Positions 18,595 through 27,588 of a DNA stretch of 64,000 nucleotides are shown here, piece after piece; within the stretch, counting starts at the first letter, position 1, and each line of letters begins with the position of its first letter. A model generated the notes under the pieces. The model saw only the letters and a program-made list of their open reading frames with translations. It searched no databases and was not told where the DNA came from. The stretch is taken from NCBI RefSeq assembly GCF_003024195.1, contig NZ_KZ679039.1, forward strand, positions 350,285 to 414,284, in the 5' to 3' direction. The position numbers were made by a program, and so were the translations under genes. This DNA is from Streptomyces dioscori (GTDB taxonomy: Bacteria; Actinomycetota; Actinomycetes; Streptomycetales; Streptomycetaceae).

Positions 18595-18999
18595 ATGTCT
18601 ACAACGGACACGCCTGCAACGGATGTGCCTGCAGGGGGACATGCGGACGCGCGGGGCGGCGGGCCGTGTCGTCGTCCGGACGTACGGCCCGCCGCCCCGC
18701 GCGGCCCAGCGGCTCCCGAACCGGGTCATGGGGACTGCGGTGCGGCGCTGACGTGCGTGACGCGCGAGGCGTGGTGCACGGTGGGTGCTGCGGATACGGC
18801 GGTTACAGCGGTACTTCGGGGACTGCGGTGGTGCGGCGGCGCAGCGCTGCGGGTTCGCGGTGCTGCGTCATGTCGGTGGGTGTGTGCCGTGGACCGGTGG
18901 ACTCAGTGGGCCACGGCGCGTGCCATCGAACTGCGGTGCGGTTGCATCGGGACGCCCCTGGCGGGCTCCGGTGCGGGCCTGGCTCCGGGGGCGGCCTGA
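18595..18999 (+). CDS. Possible small Cys-rich protein of unknown function
   Basis: An ATG at 18595 opens 134 codons with about 80 percent GC at third positions and around ten Cys, many next to Trp or Arg (for example LRWCGG, SCRWVC). It lies in the otherwise empty 519-bp stretch 18384-18902 and overlaps the tail of the GPP34 gene on the other strand by 97 bp. There is no clear ribosome site and no recognised family. It may be an artefact of composition; I list it because nothing else explains the stretch. Confidence 0.25.
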   Translation: MSTTDTPATDVPAGGHADARGGGPCRRPDVRPAAPRGPAAPEPGHGDCGAALTCVTREAWCTVGAADTAVTAVLRGLRWCGGAALRVRGAASCRWVCAVDRWTQWATARAIELRCGCIGTPLAGSGAGLAPGAA

Positions 19000-19658
19000 C
19001 GGCCGGTCGGTGCCGGGCTGCGGCGTGGCTGTGCGGCCACTCCGTTCTGGACGTCCATCACGGCGTGCGCCACGAGTCCGCCCATGGGGTCGTGCCTGAT
19101 CAGGTCCCGGAGGCGGGAGCGCGACGAGCGCCCTTCGTTCCCCGGGTAGAGGTGCTTGCCCAGGCCGACGGCATGCGCCAGTGCGGCCAGAGCGGCGGTC
19201 CGCGGGTCCGGCGGGACGCCGGTGCGGATCGCGCTGTCCAGCCGGGCCCTGATCTCCCGGCTGATTTCCGTGTCCGTCGCCTGGTAGCGAGTCGTCGGAA
19301 GCACCCCGCACATCTGGCCCGCCACGGCATGAACCATGCCGCATCGCTCCAGATGTGAGAGATATGTCTGGCGCAACCCCAGTCGGGGCCCGCCGATCCA
19401 GTTCACAGCGCGTACTGGAGCACCCCGCCTGCGGAGTAGTTCCAGCGCACAGTCCAAGGTCGGATCTCCGGTCGGCCGTGGTGCCACCACGGCGATACGA
19501 TCCCCGTCTGGGGCTATCCGTCCGGCCAGCGCCAGCTCCACTAGCTGTGCTCCGGCCAGACCGAGGTCGAGCGACTGCGGCTGTGCGGTGGTACCCGTGG
19601 TCGGGTCCAACGCCAGCAGCAGAAGCTCCTCCGGAAGTGTTCTGCGGCTCCTGCCCAT
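18903..19658 (-). CDS. GPP34 (GOLPH3/Vps74-like) family protein
   Basis: The ATG at 19658 follows GGGGAGG at a 6-bp spacing and gives 251 residues. The N-terminus TLPEELLLLALDPTTG is the diagnostic GPP34 start. It is followed by GLAGAQLVELALAGRI and a later LDSAIRTGVPPDPRTAALAAL with LHAVGLG-like helices. Bacterial GPP34 proteins are all-helical and related to the phosphoinositide-binding Golgi protein GOLPH3; their role in actinomycetes is unclear. The last 40 residues are Pro/Ala/Arg-rich and look disordered. It is divergent from the carboxypeptidase gene. Confidence 0.88.
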   Translation of the reverse strand: MGRSRRTLPEELLLLALDPTTGTTAQPQSLDLGLAGAQLVELALAGRIAPDGDRIAVVAPRPTGDPTLDCALELLRRRGAPVRAVNWIGGPRLGLRQTYLSHLERCGMVHAVAGQMCGVLPTTRYQATDTEISREIRARLDSAIRTGVPPDPRTAALAALAHAVGLGKHLYPGNEGRSSRSRLRDLIRHDPMGGLVAHAVMDVQNGVAAQPRRSPAPTGRQAAPGARPAPEPARGVPMQPHRSSMARAVAH

Positions 19659-19898
19659 CCATGCCTCCCCGCGTGGATGAATGACAGGGTGACCCCTCTC
19701 ACATTGGTCTGTCGAGAGCACGTGACCGGTTCGTAGTGGAACCAGTAGATATGTCGTTCTCGTCTACCGCAGGGGTCAATCCCTCACACAGGACACTGGT
19801 AGATGGTTCGGACACGAGTGTCCGGGCCGCGTGTGCACTGTTTAACGGGTTCATGGTTCGGTTGGGCGCACGGTGTGTGGCGCACGGAGGAGGCATCG

Positions 19899-22800
19899 GT
19901 GGCGGGCGAGTCCCCCGACAGGTCGAAGCAGCACGAGTCGTCGGCAGAACCGACGTCGGGGAGCAAGGTTCCGGTTCCGGACCCGCGGCTGGCGGTCGCG
20001 CGGGAGACCGTGACGGCGGCTGCCCGGGCGGACACGGCGACGGCGGTGTTCTCGACGAAGCGCTCCGCGGAGGCGGCGGGTTCCGCGGACGCGGCAGGCT
20101 CGGCGGGTTCCGCGGACGCGGACGCCGACGCGGAGAAGACGGAGACGGCGGAGCCGGCTGCCGGGAGTTCCCCGGGGAGTGACGGTTCTGCGGAGCCGGA
20201 GAGTTCCGCGGAGGGCGCCGGGAAGGGCACGGGAGGCGGCGACACGCGCCTCCGGTCCGCCGTGGCGGCCTGGGTCGCCACAGCGGACGAGGAGGCGCCT
20301 GAGGGCGCTCCTGCGGATTCGGCTGCGCCGGGCGCGGAAGAGGGCGCGGGGCGGCGCGAGGGTGGCGGCGACGCCGACGCCCACGCCGACACCCACGGTG
20401 ACGGTGACGGTGGCCGTGACGCCAGCGGCGTGGAGCCGGAGGCGTCGGGCGCGGGTGCGGGCGCGGGCCTGACCGGGGGAGGCCCGGACGCCGAGTCCGA
20501 GTCCGACGCCGACTCTGGCGAAGCGGGCTCGGGCGCCGGTACGGATGCGGCTGCGGACCCGGGCTCCGAGCCGGAGGGTTTCGCGGCTGGGGAGGCACCG
20601 GCGGTGGGTGCCGGTGCCGGCACCGCTGCTGCCGGCGGCGCCGCGCAGACCGCGGCCAAGGCCGCGGATGAGGCGAAGAGCGGGTCGGAGGGTGCCGCTC
20701 CGGCGGACGCACCGGCCGGGCGCGTTGTTCCGCAGGCCGACTCCGCCGAGGACGCCGACGCCCCGCCGAGCAGCGGAACGTCTGCCTCCGGCGGGGGTGC
20801 GGGGAAGGCCGTGGCCGACGGGAGTGTCGGCGGTACGAAGGCGGGTGCGAAGGCCGGCTCGACAGCGGGTTCGACGCCCGGCTCGACGGCCGGATCGAAG
20901 GCCGATGCCAAGCGCACGGCGGACGGCCCGGAGGCGGCGGTCCCCGCGGCGAAGCCGCCCCTGGGCGCGGCTCCCGCCGCTGACGCGGGCTCCGCGTCAG
21001 AGCCGGGCTCGGGTCCCGACGCGGGCTCCGGTTCCGACGGCGACTCCGGTCGCGACGCGGGCTCCGGTTCAGACGCGGACTCTGCGGCGAAGTCGGACTC
21101 CACCGGGAAGCCGGATACCGCGGAGAAGCAGGACTCCTCCGGGAAGCCTGGTTTTGCGGCGAAGGCGGGCTCCGCCACTGACGCGGGTCCCGCCCCGAAG
21201 CCGGGCTCTGCCACCGACGCGGGCCCTGCGGCGCAGTCGGGCTCCGCGGCCGACGTGGGTTCCGCGGCGAAGGCGGGCTCCGCCTCTGACGCGGGTCCCG
21301 CCCCGAAGGCGGGCTCCGCCACTGACGCGGGCCCTGCGACGAAGCCGGGCTCCGTCACCGACGCCGGGCCCGCCCCGAAGCCGGGCTCCGCCGCCGACGC
21401 CGCGCCCGCCCCGAAGTCGGGGTCCTCGTCCGGCGTGGGCAAGTCCGAGCCTGCCGTCGATCAGGCCACCGCGATCTTCAAGCGGCCGGCGGCGGTGGAC
21501 CAGCCCACGACCATGCTCAAGCTGGGCGGCGCCAAGCCGGACGCCGGACCCGGCAAGGCCGCCGGACCGGGTACGACGGCCGGGTCGGACAAGGCCGCCG
21601 GGTTGGACAAGGCCGCCGGGTCGGACCAGGGCGGCGAACCGAGGGACGCGAGCGAGTCGGCCGCCGAGGCCGGGGCCGGGGCCGCCGAGGCCCCCGCCGA
21701 GCGCACCAGCAAGTTCGTCGCGCTCAAGCCGCTCGACGAGCCCGCCCCGCCGAAGGCGCGGCCCGCCGTCCCGCCGCCGGGACCGTCCGTCTCGCCCTCG
21801 GCCCCGCCCGCCGCCGGCGCTCCGCAGGTCGGCCCCGAGCGGACGACCCAGCAGCCCCTCCCGCCGAGGCCCCCGCTGGACCTGCTGGCGGAGCTGACCA
21901 ACACCCCGCCGCCCCGCCAGACCCCGGTCCGGACCATCGTGCGCCGGGTCAAGATCTGGACGCCGCTGGTACTCCTGCTGGCCGTGGTGTTTGCAGTCGT
22001 ACAGGCCGTACGTCCGCTGCCGTCCCCCACCCTCGCGCTGACCGCCGACGAGACCTACGCCTTCAAGGGCAGCAAGGTCTCCCTGCCGTGGCCCGAGGAG
22101 GGCCAGGGCTGGATGGACGTCAACGGCATCGGCACGGTCGACTCGTTCGGGGACCAGAAGCCCGTCGCGATCGGCTCGGTCGCCAAGGCCATGACGGCGT
22201 ACGTGATCCTCAAGGAGCACCCGCTGAAGGCCGGCGCGGACGGCGCGAAGATCGAGGTCGACGCGAAGGCGGAGACGGAGGGCGGCTTCGACGCGCAGGG
22301 CGAGTCGACGCTCAACACCGTCAAGGAGGGCGACACCCTCACCGAGAAGGACGCCATCGCGGCCATCATGATCCCGTCCGCGAACAACATCGCGCGGCTG
22401 CTGGCCCGTTGGGACGCGGGGTCCGAGGCGAAGTTCGTCGAGAAGATGAACGCCGCCGCCAAGGACCTGGGGATGAAGAACACGAAGTACACCGACCCCT
22501 CGGGCCTTAAGGAGACCACCGTCTCCACCGCCGAGGACCAGGTGAAGCTCGGCAACGAGCTGGTGGACATCAAGGCGCTGGTCGACATCACCAAGCTGCC
22601 GACCTGGGTGGACCCGTCCGGCAAGAAGTGGGACAACTACAACCGCCTCGTGCCGTACAACAACGCCATCGGCATCAAGACCGGCTCCACCACCAAGGCC
22701 GGCGGCAACCTGCTCTTCGCCGCCACGCAGGAGGTCGGCGGCGAGAACGTCATCGTCGTCGGCGCGATCCTCGGCCAGCACACGCCGCCGATCATCGACA

Positions 22801-23147
22801 CGGTCAACGCGGTCAGCAAGGAGGCGATGATCGCCGCCCAGGACGCGCTGACCTCGCAGAAGATCCTCAAGAAGGGTGACGTCGTCGGGTACGTGGACGA
22901 CGGGCTCGGCGGTCAGGTCCCGGTCGTCGCCACCAAGGACGTCTCCGCGGTGGGCTGGGCCGGACAGACGGTCAAGCTGAAGCTGGACGAGGGCGGCACG
23001 GCCATCCCGCACGAGGCGAAGGCGGGAACCGAGGTCGGCTCGCTGAGCGTCGGTGACGGTACGGGTGACGCGGTCGAGGTTCCGGTCGCGCTCCAGTCGG
23101 ATCTCGCCGAACCGGGATTCGGCGCCAAGCTGACCCGGGTCGCCTGA
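19899..23147 (+). CDS. D-alanyl-D-alanine carboxypeptidase with a very long disordered N-terminal region
   Basis: The GTG at 19899 has GGAGGAGG 5 bp upstream, giving 1082 residues. Residues 1 to about 680 are Ala/Gly/Ser/Asp/Pro-rich low complexity. They include a run of 12-14-residue repeats of the type PKPGSATDAGPA (about bases 21170-21430). One membrane helix follows (about 689-709), then an extracytoplasmic peptidase S11 domain. Active-site motifs are intact: SVAK (S760, K763), SAN (S827, N829) and KTG (927-929), so it should trim the terminal D-Ala of peptidoglycan stem peptides. The long tail is predicted to be cytoplasmic, which is unusual; the family is normally about 400 residues. 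Confidence 0.92.
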   Translation: MAGESPDRSKQHESSAEPTSGSKVPVPDPRLAVARETVTAAARADTATAVFSTKRSAEAAGSADAAGSAGSADADADAEKTETAEPAAGSSPGSDGSAEPESSAEGAGKGTGGGDTRLRSAVAAWVATADEEAPEGAPADSAAPGAEEGAGRREGGGDADAHADTHGDGDGGRDASGVEPEASGAGAGAGLTGGGPDAESESDADSGEAGSGAGTDAAADPGSEPEGFAAGEAPAVGAGAGTAAAGGAAQTAAKAADEAKSGSEGAAPADAPAGRVVPQADSAEDADAPPSSGTSASGGGAGKAVADGSVGGTKAGAKAGSTAGSTPGSTAGSKADAKRTADGPEAAVPAAKPPLGAAPAADAGSASEPGSGPDAGSGSDGDSGRDAGSGSDADSAAKSDSTGKPDTAEKQDSSGKPGFAAKAGSATDAGPAPKPGSATDAGPAAQSGSAADVGSAAKAGSASDAGPAPKAGSATDAGPATKPGSVTDAGPAPKPGSAADAAPAPKSGSSSGVGKSEPAVDQATAIFKRPAAVDQPTTMLKLGGAKPDAGPGKAAGPGTTAGSDKAAGLDKAAGSDQGGEPRDASESAAEAGAGAAEAPAERTSKFVALKPLDEPAPPKARPAVPPPGPSVSPSAPPAAGAPQVGPERTTQQPLPPRPPLDLLAELTNTPPPRQTPVRTIVRRVKIWTPLVLLLAVVFAVVQAVRPLPSPTLALTADETYAFKGSKVSLPWPEEGQGWMDVNGIGTVDSFGDQKPVAIGSVAKAMTAYVILKEHPLKAGADGAKIEVDAKAETEGGFDAQGESTLNTVKEGDTLTEKDAIAAIMIPSANNIARLLARWDAGSEAKFVEKMNAAAKDLGMKNTKYTDPSGLKETTVSTAEDQVKLGNELVDIKALVDITKLPTWVDPSGKKWDNYNRLVPYNNAIGIKTGSTTKAGGNLLFAATQEVGGENVIVVGAILGQHTPPIIDTVNAVSKEAMIAAQDALTSQKILKKGDVVGYVDDGLGGQVPVVATKDVSAVGWAGQTVKLKLDEGGTAIPHEAKAGTEVGSLSVGDGTGDAVEVPVALQSDLAEPGFGAKLTRVA

Positions 23148-23151
23148 CGGG

Positions 23152-23177
23152 GCTTACGTCCTCACGGGGACGTAAGC
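23152..23177 (+). terminator. Hairpin after the carboxypeptidase gene
   Basis: 10-bp perfect arms (GCTTACGTCC/GGACGTAAGC) enclose a 6-nt loop 4 bp after the stop codon. Confidence 0.75.
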
Positions 23178-23367
23178 GCGCAAGAGCGGAAGACCCGGCA
23201 GACAACGGAAGACCCGGCAAACAGAAGAACCGACCGCACCCCGCCCACGGAGCCCCACCCAGGAGCTCCAACGGCGGGGTGCGTGCTAGCGTCGCCAGGA
23301 TGGGGCAAGGCCGCCCGCCGCGGGGCCCGGCCGAGAGTGGAACAACGGGACACGGGAGTGCCAGCAC

Positions 23368-25710
23368 GTGGCGACAGCGGAGCCGACGCATGCCGACGAC
23401 GCCGAGCCGGGCCGAGAGGCCGGCCCGCGAATAAGCGTGCGCACGCGGCACGTCGATCCCCCCGACAACGCGGCCGAACCGCCACCCGAAACGGCCGGCA
23501 TCCCCGGCAACACGGCCGAACCGCCGTCCGACAGGGCCGGCACCCCCGGCAACGCGTCCGAACCGCCGTCCGGCACGGCCGAGGTCCCCGGCACGGCGGA
23601 GAGCCCCGACACGACTGGCAGCCCCAGCGCGGCGGAGACACCCGCTACGGCCGGAGGCCCCGACGCCGCACGGGACAGCGACGCGAGCCCGGACGACGAC
23701 TCCGCACGGGACAGTGACCCCGCACGGGACAGTGACCGCGGACGGGATCAGGGCCCCGAACGGGATCAGGACCCCGGACAGGACTCTGCCGCTGACCCCA
23801 AGCCGATCCCAGAGGCCGGCCCGAAGAGCGACGCCGTCCCGAGCCCCAACGCCGTCCCGGATGCCCACCCGGACGACCGTCCGGACACGGCCCCGGACGC
23901 CGGCTCAGGCCTCGACACCAGCGCCAGAGCCAGCGCCAGCGCCGGCCCCGGCGTCGGCGTCGGTGGCCGTGAAAGCACCCGGCTGCGCCGGTTCCTCCGG
24001 CATCCCGCGATCCTCGCCACCGCCCTCTCCGGTGTGCTCCACATCATCTGGTTCTTCACGTTCGCGAACAGTGGGGGCGACCTCGCGGCGCAGGACGCGT
24101 GGGCGGAGTTCGTGGGGCGAAACCCCGGGTCCGCGTACAACCTCGCCTGGTACGGCGGCATGCACCCGGTGTCGTACAGCGTGGTGTCCCCGTACCTGAT
24201 GGCCGTGCTCGGTGTGCGGACCACGATGATGATCGCGGGGACGCTCTCCGCCGGACTGCTCATGCTGGTGCTGATGCGCAGCCGGGCCGTACGGAACCCC
24301 GTGGCCGCGGCGGCCGCCGGAGTGTTCGCGCTCCTGTGCAACGCGATCTCGGGCCGCGTGACCTTCGGCCTCGGCATGGTCTTCGCGCTCGGTGCCGCCG
24401 CCGTCGTCTTCTGCTGGCCGTACCGCTGGCGCTACAAGCGCTGGGCCAAGGCCCTGTGCGCCGCCCCCCTCGCCGCGGCGGCCACCGCCGCGTCCCCGGT
24501 GGCCGGCCTCTTCGTCGGCTTCGTGGCCGTCGCGCTCTTCCTGCAGAAGCGCCGCCCGGGAGCGTGGGCGCTGGGCCTCGCGCCCGCCGCGGTCGTGGGC
24601 GTATCGGCCTGGATGTTCCCGTTCTCCGGTACGCAGCCGATGATGTTCGGCTCGGTCCTGCTGCCGTTCGCGTCCGCCGCCTGCGCCTTCTTCCTCGTCC
24701 CCAAGGAGTGGAAGACGGTCCGGATCACCTCGGCGGTGTACGGCCTGGCCGTCGTCCTCGTCTGGCTGATCAACTCGCAGATCGGCTCCAACATCAGCCG
24801 GCTGCCGATGCTGCTGGGCGGGGTCACGCTGATCGCCGCGCTGCCCTTCACGGTGCCGCGTTCACGCAAGTGGTACGCGATCCTGCTGGCCTTCGTCACC
24901 GTGAACGGCTGGATCGCCTTCAAGGCCGTCGACGACATCGTGCACACCACGCCCGCCGCGTCCTGGGCCCGCGAACTGGCCCCCCTCGTCAACCAGCTCC
25001 AGGTGGCGGGCGCCGAGAAGGGCCGCGTCGAGGTCGTACCGGCCCGCTCGCACCGGGAGGCGTCCGCCCTCGCCCCGTACGTCAACCTCGCCCGCGGCTG
25101 GAACCGGCAGGCGGACATGGAGCGCAACCCCCTCTTCTACGACGACACCCTCAACTCGGCGAACTACCACGAGTGGCTGCAGCGCTGGGCCGTCCACTAC
25201 GTCGTCGTCCCCAAGGGTGAGCCCGACGGTGACGGCGGCGAGCGCGAGCGCGAACTGGTCCAGCGCGGGATGCCGTATCTGAAGCAGGTCTGGGGCGACG
25301 CCAACTGGCAGCTCTTCGAGGTCACCGACCCCACGCCGATGGCCGACCCGCCCGCGGTCGTCGACCGTGCCGAGCAGGGGGAGCTGACCCTGGAGGTGAA
25401 GCGGGCGGGCCGTGTGCTCATCCGGATCCCGTACTCGCCGTGGCTCGGACTCGTCGACGCGGAGGGCAAGAGCGTGAAGCCCCCGCAGGAGACCGAGGAG
25501 TCCAAGCAGCGGGAGGACGGGGCGCCGAAGACGTACGACAACGTCAACGGCTGCCTGATGGAGACGGAGGAGGACGCCCAGGGCGACCAGTGGACGGAGC
25601 TGCTGGCGCCCAGGGCCGGCACGTACCGTCTCGCGGCGCCCTATCAGCTGCCCCGGGGCACGGGATGCCCCGAGGAGCTGCGGGAAGAGGTCCGCGGCAG
25701 CGAGGGGTAG
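23368..25710 (+). CDS. Polytopic membrane protein with disordered N-terminus, possibly GT-C-like
   Basis: The GTG at 23368 has GGGAG 8 bp upstream; the product has 780 residues. Residues 1-205 are Asp/Pro/Thr-rich and disordered with PDNAAEPPPETAGIPGN-like repeats. About ten membrane helices follow (about 212-540), then a 240-residue hydrophilic C-terminal domain. After the first helix comes GGDLAAQDAWAEFVGRNPGS. An acidic residue in the first outer loop, a large polytopic core and a soluble C-terminal domain are features of GT-C glycosyltransferases that use lipid-linked sugars, but I see no decisive motif. The carboxypeptidase next door makes a cell-envelope role plausible. Confidence 0.75.
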   Translation: MATAEPTHADDAEPGREAGPRISVRTRHVDPPDNAAEPPPETAGIPGNTAEPPSDRAGTPGNASEPPSGTAEVPGTAESPDTTGSPSAAETPATAGGPDAARDSDASPDDDSARDSDPARDSDRGRDQGPERDQDPGQDSAADPKPIPEAGPKSDAVPSPNAVPDAHPDDRPDTAPDAGSGLDTSARASASAGPGVGVGGRESTRLRRFLRHPAILATALSGVLHIIWFFTFANSGGDLAAQDAWAEFVGRNPGSAYNLAWYGGMHPVSYSVVSPYLMAVLGVRTTMMIAGTLSAGLLMLVLMRSRAVRNPVAAAAAGVFALLCNAISGRVTFGLGMVFALGAAAVVFCWPYRWRYKRWAKALCAAPLAAAATAASPVAGLFVGFVAVALFLQKRRPGAWALGLAPAAVVGVSAWMFPFSGTQPMMFGSVLLPFASAACAFFLVPKEWKTVRITSAVYGLAVVLVWLINSQIGSNISRLPMLLGGVTLIAALPFTVPRSRKWYAILLAFVTVNGWIAFKAVDDIVHTTPAASWARELAPLVNQLQVAGAEKGRVEVVPARSHREASALAPYVNLARGWNRQADMERNPLFYDDTLNSANYHEWLQRWAVHYVVVPKGEPDGDGGERERELVQRGMPYLKQVWGDANWQLFEVTDPTPMADPPAVVDRAEQGELTLEVKRAGRVLIRIPYSPWLGLVDAEGKSVKPPQETEESKQREDGAPKTYDNVNGCLMETEEDAQGDQWTELLAPRAGTYRLAAPYQLPRGTGCPEELREEVRGSEG

Positions 25711-25817
25711 CGCGCGCCGCCGGGCCGCTGAGGGGGCCGGGTGGGCGCCGGGCAGCTGAGGAGGGCGGGCGGGTGCCGGGCTCAGCCGCTGATGCGGGCC
25801 CGCGCCTCAGCCGTGAG

Positions 25818-25880
25818 GGACCGGCGCTCGGCCGAGGTGGACCGGCGTTCAGGCGAGGTGGATCGGCGTTCAGCCGAGGT
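25818..25880. repeat. Three tandem 21-bp repeats at the 3' end of the peroxidase gene
   Basis: The copies at 25818-25838, 25839-25859 and 25860-25880 share GGAYCGGCGYTCRGSCGAGGT with few changes. The last unit overlaps the peroxidase stop codon. 21 bp equals seven codons, so a slip of the stop could append heptad repeats. Confidence 0.85.
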
Positions 25881-26403
25881 GGGCCTCGACCGCGGACACG
25901 AGCTCCGCGGACTCCGGCTCGGTCTGCGGCGAGAAGCGGGCGACCACCGTGCCGTCCCGGCCGATCAGGAACTTCTCGAAGTTCCAGCGGATGTCGCCGC
26001 TGTGCCCCTCGCCGTCCGCGAAGCCGGTGAGACGCTCGTAGAGGGTGTGGCGCGCGTCGCCGTTCACGTCGACCTTCTCGGTCATCGGGAAGGTCACGCC
26101 GTACGTCGCCGAGCAGAACTCCGCGATCTCCTCGGACGAGCCGGGCTCCTGGCCCATGAACTGGTTGCACGGCACCCCGAGCACGGTGAAGCCCTGCGCC
26201 GCGTACCGCTCCTGCAGCCGCTCCAGACCCGCGTACTGCGGGGTGAGCCCGCACTTGGACGCCACGTTGACGATGAGCACGGCCTGTCCCTTGTACTGGC
26301 CGAGATCCGCGGAACCGCCCTGCAGTGCGTCGATGTCGACGTCGAGAGCGGAGGAGGCGGAGGAACCGGAGGAAGCAGAGGTACCGGGGGTGTCAGTAGT
26401 CAT
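25870..26403 (-). CDS. Glutathione peroxidase-type thiol peroxidase
   Basis: The 177-residue protein has a Gpx fold with the catalytic Cys in NVASKCGLTPQY (Cys, not selenocysteine), the resolving-region motif LGVPCNQFMGQEPG, and the Trp/Asn of the catalytic tetrad in IRWNFEKFLIG. The first 33 residues are a Ser/Ala-rich leader. Actinomycetes lack glutathione, so such enzymes usually draw electrons from thioredoxin to reduce hydroperoxides in the cytosol. It lies 9 bp after the ArsR-like regulator in the same direction, so the two are co-transcribed. Confidence 0.93.
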   Translation of the reverse strand: MTTDTPGTSASSGSSASSALDVDIDALQGGSADLGQYKGQAVLIVNVASKCGLTPQYAGLERLQERYAAQGFTVLGVPCNQFMGQEPGSSEEIAEFCSATYGVTFPMTEKVDVNGDARHTLYERLTGFADGEGHSGDIRWNFEKFLIGRDGTVVARFSPQTEPESAELVSAVEAHLG

Positions 26404-26412
26404 GAACGGATG

Positions 26413-27504
26413 CTAGCTCCGGTCCGCCGGAGCCGGATCGGCACCCTGCGCCCCGCGCCCCGAGTTCCCCGAGTTCCCCGGGGTCTGGGCCCCGACGAGC
26501 ACATCGCCCTCGGCCGTCCGGTAGTAGAGGACCGACCGCCCCGAGCGTCGCCGTCCCACCAGGCGCGCGTCGAGCAGCAGTCTCAGATGGCGGCCGACGG
26601 AGCCGAGTCCCTGCCCGGTGACGGCGACCAGCTGGCTCGTACTCATGGGGGACCCGAGGAGGACGAGCACGCGGGCCCGGGCGCCCCCGAGCAGCCGGGC
26701 GAGACTGTCCGGAACGGCGGCGACGGGGGCGGGCACGGACCCGAGCGAGGACGCGGACCCTTGCCGGCCGGTCTGCGCCAGCACGCCCGAGCAGGGGTAC
26801 ACGACCCCGTACCGGCGCGGGGCCGAGTCCGGGTGCGGCTCCTCCCACGACACCCACCCGTGCCGCTGCGGAGTCACCGGTACGAAGACGATCCGGGCGC
26901 CCGAGATCTCGCGGGGCGGGTACTCGTGGAGATTGACCTGCAGCCGGTTCTCGCCGAGCCAGCGCATTCCCGGCCGCATCGCCCCGAGCGCGGCCGCCCA
27001 GCCCTCCTGGCTCAGCCGGGCGGTGCGGGCCACGACATCCGCTTCGAGTACGAGCCGCCGCCGGTGCCAGTCGGGGCGTACGGCTTCGGCCCAGACGCGG
27101 GCGAGCAGGTCGGCGGCACGTTCGGGAAGGTCGTCGCGGCCCCGGAGGACGTCGGGGAGCGGACCGCGCAGGGCGACGGCGAGATGGGCGCGGGCGGCCT
27201 CGGGACAGGCCTCGCGCACCCGGGCGACCTCCGTGGCGAAGTCCTCGTCACCGCGCGGGGTGGGCGTGAGGAAGTCGGCGATCCACTCGCGTCCGAACCC
27301 GGCCCGGACGAGGGCGGCGGTGACAGGATCGCTCGCCAACCACCCCTCGTAGGCGGGCAGATGGGCGTTCAGCCAGTTGCGCTCACCTGGATGTGCGGCG
27401 CTGCGGGTGTGCAGCGCCTTCAGACAGGCGAAGGTCTCGGCGAGCGGCGAGAGCACGAAACGGCTGCCGGCGAGGGTGTCGGCACTGACCTGCCACCAGC
27501 CCAT
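26413..27504 (-). CDS. ArsR-like winged-helix regulator with DUF5937 domain
   Basis: The ATG at 27504 has GGAGGGGG in its leader, giving 363 residues. Residues 1-240 match the DUF5937 pattern (VLSPLAETFACLKALHTRSAAHPGERNW, then a Trp/Arg-rich helical region). Residues 245-330 form an ArsR winged helix (LARLLGGARARVLVLLGSPMSTSQLVAVTGQGLGSVGRHLRLLLDARLVGRRRSGRSVLYYRT). No metal-binding Cys pair is seen. It is divergent from an MFS exporter across a 20-bp inverted repeat, so it most likely represses that exporter and itself. Glutathione peroxidase follows in the same operon, suggesting an oxidant or electrophile signal. Confidence 0.85.
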   Translation of the reverse strand: MGWWQVSADTLAGSRFVLSPLAETFACLKALHTRSAAHPGERNWLNAHLPAYEGWLASDPVTAALVRAGFGREWIADFLTPTPRGDEDFATEVARVREACPEAARAHLAVALRGPLPDVLRGRDDLPERAADLLARVWAEAVRPDWHRRRLVLEADVVARTARLSQEGWAAALGAMRPGMRWLGENRLQVNLHEYPPREISGARIVFVPVTPQRHGWVSWEEPHPDSAPRRYGVVYPCSGVLAQTGRQGSASSLGSVPAPVAAVPDSLARLLGGARARVLVLLGSPMSTSQLVAVTGQGLGSVGRHLRLLLDARLVGRRRSGRSVLYYRTAEGDVLVGAQTPGNSGNSGRGAQGADPAPADRS

Positions 27505-27529
27505 TTCCGCCCCCTCCCGGTTCGTGGTC

Positions 27530-27549
27530 GTTTCGCACAGACGCGAAAC
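27530..27549. promoter_or_regulatory. Inverted repeat between ArsR-like gene and MFS gene
   Basis: GTTTCGC-N6-GCGAAAC, with perfect 7-bp arms, sits 25 bp before the regulator and 39 bp before the MFS start codon. It is the only strong dyad in the 84-bp divergent gap and the likely operator of the ArsR-like protein. Confidence 0.7.
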
Positions 27550-27588
27550 ACTAACGGTCGCCCCGGCGGGGACCCGAGACTCCGGCGC

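Noticed and set aside
19784..21442. Long open frame (552 codons) on the minus strand opposite the carboxypeptidase tail
   Set aside because: It is a shadow of the repetitive Ala/Gly-rich coding strand; it has no ribosome site, and the plus-strand gene has a perfect one and a conserved enzyme domain.
25870..26403. Selenoprotein glutathione peroxidase
   Set aside because: The active-site residue is an ordinary Cys codon and there is no in-frame TGA before the stop.
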